Assembly (NCBI RefSeq): GCF_024297145.1
Contig: NZ_JANCTC010000007.1
Location: forward strand, 186,001-250,000
Reading direction: 5' to 3'
Source: Mesorhizobium sp. LMG 17147
GTDB taxonomy: Bacteria > Pseudomonadota > Alphaproteobacteria > Rhizobiales > Rhizobiaceae
Length of the DNA: 64,000 bases
Within the stretch, counting starts at the first letter, position 1; every line of letters starts with the position of its first letter. The position numbers were made by a program, and so were the translations under genes. This document shows positions 49,201 to 56,011 of the stretch, one piece after another. The notes beneath the pieces were generated by a model that did not search any database, was not told the DNA's origin, and was given only the letters and a program-made list of their open reading frames with translations.

Positions 49201-49677
49201 TCAGACGATCCTCATTATGACATCGATATTGCCCCGTGTCGCTTTGGAGTAAGGACAAATCTCGTGCGCTTCATCTACCAGAATTTGTACCACATCGCGG
49301 TCCAGACTCGGCACGGCAATATCCAGTTGGACGCTAAGAAAGTGGCCGTTTTCTCCGTAGTTCAGATTCACCTCGGCCTCGATGCTCATCCCTGCAGGCA
49401 GCGCGATTTTTCGTTCGTGGGCCGCAGATGCGATTGCGCTTGCGAAGCTGGCCGACCAGCCGGCCGCGAGCAACTGCTCCGGATTGGTGCCGATGCGCGC
49501 CGATCCAGGCGTCGATAGCCAGATGTCCAGAAGGCCGTCGGAACTGCGCGAGGCGCCATTTTCGCGGCTGCCTGTGGTTGCGGTCCTGGCCGTATAGACA
49601 ACCCTTGCGATGTGGCTCATTGGCATTCTTTTGCTGGTAGCGGTAACCGCCGCTTGGGCGGTTGTCGCGAACTCCAT
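49201..49677 (-). CDS. Ohr/OsmC-family protein lacking the peroxidatic cysteine
   Basis: A 158-residue Ohr-like protein: VVYTARTATTGSRENGASRS, LDIWLSTPG, GTNPEQLLAAGWSASFASAI, AEVNLNYGENGHFLSVQLDI, and resolving-cysteine region AHEICPYSKATRGNIDV (C141). Where Ohr has the reactive cysteine (GYSACF) this protein has GWSASF, Ser77, so classical organic hydroperoxide reduction is unlikely. The ATG at 49677 overlaps the stop of the upstream hydrolase (TGATG); MPM and MSH starts further in are alternatives. Last gene of the hydrolase/redox cluster. Confidence 0.85.
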   Translation of the reverse strand: MEFATTAQAAVTATSKRMPMSHIARVVYTARTATTGSRENGASRSSDGLLDIWLSTPGSARIGTNPEQLLAAGWSASFASAIASAAHERKIALPAGMSIEAEVNLNYGENGHFLSVQLDIAVPSLDRDVVQILVDEAHEICPYSKATRGNIDVIMRIV

Positions 49678-50711
49678 CAGGCGTCGACTTCGACAACTGC
49701 ATCGGCAAAGGCCTGCGGCGCTTCCTGGGGCAGGTTGTGCCCGATGCCCCCGGTGACGACCCGATGCGCGTATCTGGCCGGGAACATCGTGGCGTACACG
49801 CTGGCGTCCGGATGCGGCGCGCCATTGGCGTCACCTTCGAGGGTGATCGTCGGCACGCCGATGACCGGTGCCTGCGCGAGTCGCTCCTCGAACGCGTCGT
49901 ATTGCTGCTCGCCGGCGGCGAGTCCGAGCCGCCAGCGATAATTGTGGATCACAATGGCCACGTGATCGGGATTGTCGAAGGCTGCGGCGCTGCGCTCGAA
50001 TGTGGCATCGTCGAAATTCCACTGCGGCGACGCAAGTTGCCAGATCAGCCTGGCGAAATCCCGTGTGTATTTCTCGTAGCCGGCGCGGCCGCGATCGGTG
50101 GCGAAGTAATATTGATACCACCATTGCAGCTCGGCCTTGGGTGGCAGCGGCAGCTTGCCGGCTTGCTGGTTGCCGATGAGGTAGCCGCTCACTGAGACCA
50201 TCGCCTTGCAGCGTTCAGGCCATAGTGCGGCAATGATGTTCGCGGTGCGGGCGCCCCAGTCGCAGCCGCCAATCGTCGCCTTTTCGATGCCCAGCGCGTC
50301 CATCAGGGCGACAACGTCCACGGCAATCGCAGACTGCTGACCGTTGCGCATCGTGTCATCCGACAAGAATCGGGTCGTGCCGTATCCGCGCAGGTAGGGC
50401 ACAATCACGCGGTACCCCTTTGCGGCAAGCAGGGGAGCGACATCGGCATAGGTGTGGATGTCATACGGCCAGCCATGTAGCAGGATGACGGGCGGGCCGT
50501 CGGTCGGTCCAAGTTCCGCATAGCCGACGCTCAGCACGCCGGCCTCGATCCGCTTCAAGGGCCCAAAGGACGCCACAGGCTCGCCAGTCGTCTGTTGCGC
50601 TTGTGCCGGGCCGATCAGGCCGAACTGAGTGGCGGCGACAGCCATCGCGGCGGCGCCAAAGAACCGACGGCGATCTTGGTCGATCTCATCCGGGGTATTG
50701 AGCGAATGCAT
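49677..50711 (-). CDS. Tat-exported alpha/beta hydrolase, epoxide-hydrolase type
   Basis: A 344-residue protein with a twin-arginine signal (DRRRFFGAAAMAVAATQFG) and a hydrolase core: LLHGWPYDIHTYADVAPLL, RVIVPYLRGYGTTRF, and the nucleophile elbow IGGCDWGAR with Asp151, as in haloalkane dehalogenases and epoxide hydrolases. A late GGIGHNLPQEAPQAF supplies the histidine. It would act in the periplasm. The ATG at 50711 has GAGG upstream. It is 28 bases after the thioredoxin-like gene. Confidence 0.88.
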   Translation of the reverse strand: MHSLNTPDEIDQDRRRFFGAAAMAVAATQFGLIGPAQAQQTTGEPVASFGPLKRIEAGVLSVGYAELGPTDGPPVILLHGWPYDIHTYADVAPLLAAKGYRVIVPYLRGYGTTRFLSDDTMRNGQQSAIAVDVVALMDALGIEKATIGGCDWGARTANIIAALWPERCKAMVSVSGYLIGNQQAGKLPLPPKAELQWWYQYYFATDRGRAGYEKYTRDFARLIWQLASPQWNFDDATFERSAAAFDNPDHVAIVIHNYRWRLGLAAGEQQYDAFEERLAQAPVIGVPTITLEGDANGAPHPDASVYATMFPARYAHRVVTGGIGHNLPQEAPQAFADAVVEVDA

Positions 50712-50739
50712 TTGGGAACCTCTATCCTTGCGCGGGCGA

Positions 50740-51858
50740 TCAGCCGAACGTGAATGCAAAGACCTCCACGCCTGAGTCGAGAAACTCGATCTCGAACTGC
50801 CGATCCATGATGGGTTTCGATTGTCGGATCAGTTGGTACAGGCGCTGCTCTGTCACTGCGCCTTCGCCCTTTTCATTGACGTCGACGCCGCGAGCCTTGC
50901 CTGGCGGCTGTCCGTCGATCAGCACGCGAAATCTCACAGACGTTCCCGGCGCTGCCGGGCCCATGACCAGATGAAGGTCGCGCGCGTGAAAACGGTACGC
51001 GATGCGGCCATCGGCCTTGTTCAGTACGGCGGATTCTTTCCTTACCGTCCAACTGCCAGACAGCCCCCACTCATTCAGGCGTAGTCGCGCCGGCACGTCG
51101 TAGATGTGCGGCGCGTCCAAGACCGCTTCATCGCCGGAGGCAAAATTCTGGGTGCGTTCGTAGCCGAGATAATTTTCCAGAGACTTGAGGGTCTCCCAAT
51201 CGGCCGCGGCTTCGATGCCGCGGGCATCCACCGACACAGGCTCACGGTCGAATCCGCCGGCGCCAGCCTCAGTCAGCAATTCCTGGATGACCATTTCCGA
51301 CTGTTGGTATGAGCCCTCGCCAAAGTGGTGATACCGGACGCGTCCTCGCGAATCGACGAAATAGAGTGCCGGCCAGTACTGGTTGCTGAAAGCCCGCCAT
51401 ATGAGATAGTCATTGTCGACGGCGATCGGGTAATCGATCCCCAGGTCTTTCACCGCCCGGTGCACGTTGTTCAGGTCTTTTTCGAACGCGAACTCCGGCG
51501 CGTGGATTCCGATCACCACCAAACCATGCTTCCGGTATTTCTCGTCCCAGGTCTGAACGTAGGGAAGCGTGCGCAGCCAGTTGATGCAGGTATAGGTCCA
51601 GAAATCGATGAGGACGACCTTGCCATGCAAAGCCGACGCGGTCAGCGGCGGCGAATTTATCCACTCGTTCGCCACGCCAAGCGAAGCAAGCTCGGATTGA
51701 CCCTCAAACTGGAGGGAGGAAAGTCCGTGCAGGAACGGAACCCTCATCGGTGCGGAGGCTATCGGCTGAGCCACATTCGTGTCTCCCAGAAAACTGGCAA
51801 TCGGAGCCCCGATTGCCAGTGCGAGCGCCACGGCGACGAGCAGCTTGGTTGCTTTCAT
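50740..51858 (-). CDS. Exported thioredoxin-like protein (DipZ C-terminal type)
   Basis: A 372-residue protein with a signal peptide or anchor (LLVAVALALAIGAPIASFLG), a thioredoxin-like domain (VVLIDFWTYTCINWLRTLPY, VVIGIHAPEFAFEKDL, YPIAVDNDYLIW) and a carbohydrate-binding-like C-terminal beta domain. The active-site motif reads Cys-Ile-Asn-Trp: C91 is kept but the second cysteine is Trp94, as in several rhizobial relatives, so two-cysteine thiol exchange is not possible. It may act as a single-cysteine redox protein. Neighbouring hydrolases suggest envelope redox or detoxification. Confidence 0.88.
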   Translation of the reverse strand: MKATKLLVAVALALAIGAPIASFLGDTNVAQPIASAPMRVPFLHGLSSLQFEGQSELASLGVANEWINSPPLTASALHGKVVLIDFWTYTCINWLRTLPYVQTWDEKYRKHGLVVIGIHAPEFAFEKDLNNVHRAVKDLGIDYPIAVDNDYLIWRAFSNQYWPALYFVDSRGRVRYHHFGEGSYQQSEMVIQELLTEAGAGGFDREPVSVDARGIEAAADWETLKSLENYLGYERTQNFASGDEAVLDAPHIYDVPARLRLNEWGLSGSWTVRKESAVLNKADGRIAYRFHARDLHLVMGPAAPGTSVRFRVLIDGQPPGKARGVDVNEKGEGAVTEQRLYQLIRQSKPIMDRQFEIEFLDSGVEVFAFTFG

Positions 51859-51930
51859 CGACGACGCCTTTTCAGTTTCGATCGATATCGCCGCGCAGAC
51901 GATTCGGCGGCGCGCTGCGCGCTGAATCCT

Positions 51931-52605
51931 TCAAAGCGGAAGCTCTTTGCCGGCCTGCTCAGCCACCATGTATTCCGCATACCAGTCCGGCCAGTTCTCA
52001 TCGCGCTGGCCGCCGTTGCGCTTCTCGTGCTCGCCGTGGGCCTCCGACGCGCGTCGCAGCCCGGCAGCAAGATCCGCTCCGGAAGCGTAGGTCGTGGCAT
52101 TGGAGTCGATCCGGCCGGGAAGGCGGGTGGTGATTTCCTGCAGCAGCCATTCGTTGCCGTCCGGGTCCTTGAACGTCGCGAACGAGGAGTAGCTGCGCCG
52201 CTCGGGATCGCGCCCCTTGACCGCCGGCTTGCCGGGACCTGTGCGGTGAAACGCCTCGCTGACCTCGGCGCCGTGGCCAATGAGCTCGGCGCGCGCCGCC
52301 TCGATGTCCGACACGACAAGATAAAGTCCGCTTGCCGAGCCGGGCGCCGCCGTCGTGATCCCCGTGCCGAAGTGGATCGAGGCAGGAGAGCCCGGAGGTG
52401 TGAACTGCACACCCCGGAACGTATCGCCGACGACGAAATCGCCGTCGAGCCGCCACCCCAGGCCGCTATAAAAGCTCTTGGCGCGATCGACGTCGGAGAC
52501 GGGGATGACCACGACCTCGAGCTTCATGTCGAGCGCCTGCTTTTTGAGGGTCCCGGTCGCAGTTTCGCGCTTTTCGTCATGGGGCGTTTTCATGGTTTGA
52601 GACAT
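51931..52605 (-). CDS. Glyoxalase/VOC-superfamily protein
   Basis: A 224-residue protein with one VOC domain of two beta-alpha-beta-beta-beta units: KLEVVVIPVSDVDRAKSFYS, GLGWRLDGDFVVGDTFRGV, FTPPGSPASIHFGTGI, GLYLVVSDIEAARAELIGHG and FATFKDPDGNEWLLQEIT. A charged C-terminal tail, rich in Glu and Arg, extends beyond the domain. VOC proteins bind metals and catalyse isomerisation, dioxygenation or resistance reactions; the specific reaction is unknown. The ATG at 52605 has AAGGAAC upstream and lies inside the end of the preceding hydrolase gene. Confidence 0.88.
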   Translation of the reverse strand: MSQTMKTPHDEKRETATGTLKKQALDMKLEVVVIPVSDVDRAKSFYSGLGWRLDGDFVVGDTFRGVQFTPPGSPASIHFGTGITTAAPGSASGLYLVVSDIEAARAELIGHGAEVSEAFHRTGPGKPAVKGRDPERRSYSSFATFKDPDGNEWLLQEITTRLPGRIDSNATTYASGADLAAGLRRASEAHGEHEKRNGGQRDENWPDWYAEYMVAEQAGKELPL

Positions 52606-53911
52606 TTGTCGTTCCTTTCGAGTGAGATGGTTGTTTGGTTTGCCGCAGCGGCCTGAATGCGGCGCGCAACTCGGCAGAAAAGAGCTCCGGCTGCTCCCAC
52701 GCGGCGAAGTGGCCGCCTTTGTCGACCTCATGGAAGTAGATCAGGTTGGGGTAGGCGCGCCGGGCCCAGGTCTCGGGGGCCCGATAGCCTTCCCCCGGAA
52801 AGACCGTGATGGCCACAGGCAGCGAGACTTCGCTGGTCTTTTCAGCGCCGGCAAAAACGGGACTGCGCCCGCCGCCGTACTCCCAGTAAATTCGCCCGGA
52901 CGAGGTGGCGGTGTTCGTCAGCCAGTACAGCGTGATATCGTCCAGCACTTCGTCAGGCGACTTTTCAGGGTCGGTTTTGTCGTAGGTCCAGCCCGAAAAA
53001 CCCGGATGTCCGAGCATCCAAGCGGCGAGCCCTGCGGGGGAGTCATTGATGGCGTAACCGATCGTCTGGGGCCGGGTGCCCATCATGGTGGCGTAGGATC
53101 TGTTCCCCATCTTGGCGGCCATGCTGAGCGCATCGAAGGCCGCGCGCTCCTTGTCCATGAGCCCCGCCGGCGCGGGTCCGCCGGCGGCGAGCACCGCGGC
53201 AATCTCTGGCGGTACGACAGCCGGCAGGTTGACATGAATGCCGAGCAGGCCTGCCGGGGCCAGACGTCCCATTGCATTCGAAACGGGAGAGCCCCAGTCG
53301 CCGCCCTGGGCGACGTAATCTGTGTAGCCAAGGCGCTTCATCAGCTCTGCCCAGGCTCGTGCAATGCGGTCTGTACCCCAGCCAGTATCTGTGGGTTTGC
53401 CGGAGAAGCCGAAACCCGGCAACGACGGCAGTACGAGGTCGAACGCGTCTTCCGGGCTACCGCCATGCGCCGTGGGATCGGTGAGCGGGCCGATGGTCTT
53501 GAGCAGTTCGAGCACCGAGCCGGGCCAGCCATGCGTCATGATCAGCGGCAGGGCATTGGGATGTTTCGAGCGAACGTGAATGAAGTGGATGTCCACGCCG
53601 TCGATCGTGGTCATGAACTGGGGCAGGGAATTCAGCTTCGCTTCCGCTGTCCGCCAGTCGTAGGCCGTGCCCCAATACTCGACGAGCGGCCTGATCTTCG
53701 CGAGCTGAATGCCCTGCGACTGGTCATCGACCGTCTCCCGGTCGGGCCATCGTGTCTGCGCAATGCGACTGCGAAGATCATCGAGCGGCGCTTGCGGCAC
53801 ATAGACTTTGAAGGGGCGGATCGAGCGATCCTCGACCGGGTTGGCGGAGGCGGGCGCGGAAAGGACGCAAAACCCGAATGCCAGCACGGCCGCCAGCTGG
53901 TCGAGCCTCAT
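52577..53911 (-). CDS. Exported epoxide hydrolase with EHN domain
   Basis: A 444-residue protein with a Sec signal (LDQLAAVLAFGFCVLSAPASA), an epoxide-hydrolase N-terminal domain (IRPFKVYVPQAPLDDLRSRI), and a hydrolase core: THGWPGSVLELLKTI, LPSLPGFGFSGKP, nucleophile elbow AQGGDWGSPVSN with Asp205, and late GGHFAAWEQPEL. Full length for microsomal-type epoxide hydrolases. The ATG at 53911 overlaps the DUF6130 stop by four bases; the long open frame to 54298 is an artefact. It probably opens toxic epoxides outside the cytoplasm. Confidence 0.9.
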   Translation of the reverse strand: MRLDQLAAVLAFGFCVLSAPASANPVEDRSIRPFKVYVPQAPLDDLRSRIAQTRWPDRETVDDQSQGIQLAKIRPLVEYWGTAYDWRTAEAKLNSLPQFMTTIDGVDIHFIHVRSKHPNALPLIMTHGWPGSVLELLKTIGPLTDPTAHGGSPEDAFDLVLPSLPGFGFSGKPTDTGWGTDRIARAWAELMKRLGYTDYVAQGGDWGSPVSNAMGRLAPAGLLGIHVNLPAVVPPEIAAVLAAGGPAPAGLMDKERAAFDALSMAAKMGNRSYATMMGTRPQTIGYAINDSPAGLAAWMLGHPGFSGWTYDKTDPEKSPDEVLDDITLYWLTNTATSSGRIYWEYGGGRSPVFAGAEKTSEVSLPVAITVFPGEGYRAPETWARRAYPNLIYFHEVDKGGHFAAWEQPELFSAELRAAFRPLRQTKQPSHSKGTTNVSNHENAP

Positions 53912-54336
53912 GGCTGCACCTTCTTGTCCGGAGTGTGGAACGTCACCGTTTGTTTGGTGAAGACTTTGCCTTCTGGATCCACCACCTCGATCAGCACCAT
54001 GTGCTGGCCGCTTGGCATTCCCACCAAGATGATGGTGTTGCTCTGACCGTAGTCCGCCCACGCCCAAGGCAGGTCGTCGACGGTGACGTGCAGATGCCCG
54101 ACCCGCGGAGACACGTTGCGCGCGGCCGCCCCGCCCACAGGCAGGATGCGCAAGTTCTCCACCCGGTACGGGATGAACACGACGCCGCCGGCCAGCGGAC
54201 CCGGAAGCGGCGGCTCCATGATCAGCTTGGGTGCGGGCTCGTTGTCGATGGGAACGACCGTGCTCTGGGCAAACGCGCCCGTGGCGAGCACGGTGCAAGC
54301 CGCGAGTGCGGCGAGCGTCTTGATGAGAGGGTTCAT
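53908..54336 (-). CDS. Small exported protein of the DUF6130 type
   Basis: A 142-residue protein with a Sec signal (LIKTLAALAACTVLATGAFA). The mature part, PKLIMEPPLPGPLAGGVVFI, YRVENLRILPVGG, VGHLHVTVDDLPWAWADYG, GLPSG-like MPSGQHMVLIEVVDPEG and QTVTFHTP, looks like a small beta-sandwich with a conserved HLHV motif that could bind metal. Function unknown. Its position between two epoxide hydrolases with overlapping ends suggests it works with them in the periplasm. Confidence 0.78.
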   Translation of the reverse strand: MNPLIKTLAALAACTVLATGAFAQSTVVPIDNEPAPKLIMEPPLPGPLAGGVVFIPYRVENLRILPVGGAAARNVSPRVGHLHVTVDDLPWAWADYGQSNTIILVGMPSGQHMVLIEVVDPEGKVFTKQTVTFHTPDKKVQP

Positions 54337-54423
54337 TGCAGTCGCTCCCTTCGGAGGTTCGCTACGCAGCTATCGCTGGGCGGAAGATGACGCGCGTCCG
54401 GCGCGCCATCCCCCACCAACACG

Positions 54424-55785
54424 TCATGTCTGCAACGTCTTGAATGTTGCGCGCACCTCATCGGTGAAACTCTTCGGCTGCTCCCAGGCGGCGAAATGGC
54501 AGCCCTTGTCCGTGCGGCCATAGTGCAGAAGCTTCGGGAACGCGCGTTCGGTCCAACTCTTCGGTGCGGTGTAGATTTCACTGGGGTTCGCAGTCGCACC
54601 GACGGGAATGGTGATGCCCTTGGCGTCGAAGAAGCCGGCCTTCGCCGTTTGCGTATGTTCCCAATAGAGACGCGCCGACGAGATCGCCGTGTTCGTCAGC
54701 CAGTAGAACGTGATGTTGTCGAGGATGTCGTCGCGGGTAAGGCCCTCCGGCTCTCCATCGAAGGAACGGGCGATCAGCGCATAACTGTCCGCATCGTGAT
54801 CGAGGATCCACGCCGCCAGGCCGGCCGGTGAATCGACGATCCCGTAGAGAGTTTGCGGACGAAGAGCCATCTCGTTGGCGTAGCCCAGGCCGTTTTTGTA
54901 GAAGAACGCTACCTGCTCGTAGGCACGCTTCTCGTCGGGGCCAAGGTCAGCCGGGGGCGGACCGCCAGAGGCTAGCGCCTTCACGATCTCCGGCGGAATG
55001 GTCGCCGGCATATTCGTGTGGATGGCGACCAGCTCGGGAGGTGCGATCAGGGCCATCTGTTCCGTGATGAGTGCTCCCCAATCGCCGCCCTGCGCGACGT
55101 AGCGGTCGTAGCCGAGGCGTTTCATCAGCACGATCCACGCCCGCGCGATGCGCCCCGGATCCCAACCGGTTTCGGTGGGCTTGCCGGAAAAGCCGTAGCC
55201 CGGCATCGACGGGATCACCACGTCGAACGCGTCGGCCGCGGTACCGCCGTGCGCAGTGGGATTGGTGAACGGATCGATGATCTTCAGGAGTTCGATGACC
55301 GAACCGGGCCAGCCATGCGTGATGATGACAGGCAGTGCGCCCCGATGTTTGGATTTCACGTGGATGAAGTGGATGTCGAGGCCGTCGATCTCGGTGACGA
55401 AATTCGGCAGCGCCTTCAACCGCGCCTCGCATTTGCTCCAATTATATTCCGTTCCCCAGTACTGCATGAGCTTCTGCATTGTGGCGAGTTGCACGCCCTG
55501 CGTTGGCCCTGCAGTTGCTGGGGTCGACCAGATCCGCCGGGACGCCTCGTCGGAGACGAGTTCGCGCTCGGGCCAGCGCGTGGCGGCGATGCGCCGGCGA
55601 AGCTCGGTGAGCTCCTCCTGCGGGAAGCTAACGGTGAAGGGGCGGATGCCATCGCTGGTTGATGCGGCGGCCTTGTGTGACGGGAGCAGGCTCGCGGCCC
55701 CGGCGGCGGCAATGCCGGCCGCCGCAGTGCCCAAAAGTCGCCGGCGATCCTGGTCGATTGCTTCTGAGGTTCTGGTCGTGTCCAT
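54424..55785 (-). CDS. Tat-exported epoxide hydrolase with EHN domain
   Basis: A 453-residue protein with a twin-arginine signal (DQDRRRLLGTAAAGIAAAG), an EHN domain (IRPFTVSFPQEELTELRRRI), and a core with THGWPGSVIELLKIID, IPSMPGYGFSGKP and nucleophile elbow AQGGDWGALITE with Asp235. Clearly a paralogue of the hydrolase at 52.6-53.9 kb. It is the first gene of the leftward cluster; 226 bases separate it from the divergent regulator. An insertion of about 20 residues (EASRRIWSTPATAGPTQG) sits between the EHN domain and the core. Confidence 0.9.
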   Translation of the reverse strand: MDTTRTSEAIDQDRRRLLGTAAAGIAAAGAASLLPSHKAAASTSDGIRPFTVSFPQEELTELRRRIAATRWPERELVSDEASRRIWSTPATAGPTQGVQLATMQKLMQYWGTEYNWSKCEARLKALPNFVTEIDGLDIHFIHVKSKHRGALPVIITHGWPGSVIELLKIIDPFTNPTAHGGTAADAFDVVIPSMPGYGFSGKPTETGWDPGRIARAWIVLMKRLGYDRYVAQGGDWGALITEQMALIAPPELVAIHTNMPATIPPEIVKALASGGPPPADLGPDEKRAYEQVAFFYKNGLGYANEMALRPQTLYGIVDSPAGLAAWILDHDADSYALIARSFDGEPEGLTRDDILDNITFYWLTNTAISSARLYWEHTQTAKAGFFDAKGITIPVGATANPSEIYTAPKSWTERAFPKLLHYGRTDKGCHFAAWEQPKSFTDEVRATFKTLQT

Positions 55786-56011
55786 GGGTCTCTCCTGGGT
55801 TGATGGGTTTGCGATCTACGGTAGCTTGAACTACGCCCAGGAGGCGGGATTAGCCCGTTATGCGTCGTGAGCTTGTGTTAGCCGCTGCCAGCCTGCCGCT
55901 TTTTCGAGCAGATAGGAGGGGCCAGACAGTGGAGACTCCCTATGGTGCAGGAGCGCTCATTGACTTAAACTGCGGCGCTGGGTGCAGGCGGCTCCCAAAA
56001 GAAGAGACGCC
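55786..56011. promoter_or_regulatory. Divergent promoter region of the hydrolase cluster and its regulator
   Basis: 226 bases between the start of the leftward hydrolase cluster and the rightward winged-helix regulator. It is the natural place for both promoters and for the regulator binding site. I could not pick out a convincing palindrome. Confidence 0.4.

Noticed and set aside
52622..54046. 474-codon open frame on the plus strand over the epoxide hydrolase
   Set aside because: Antisense shadow of a well-supported hydrolase with signal peptide and catalytic motifs.
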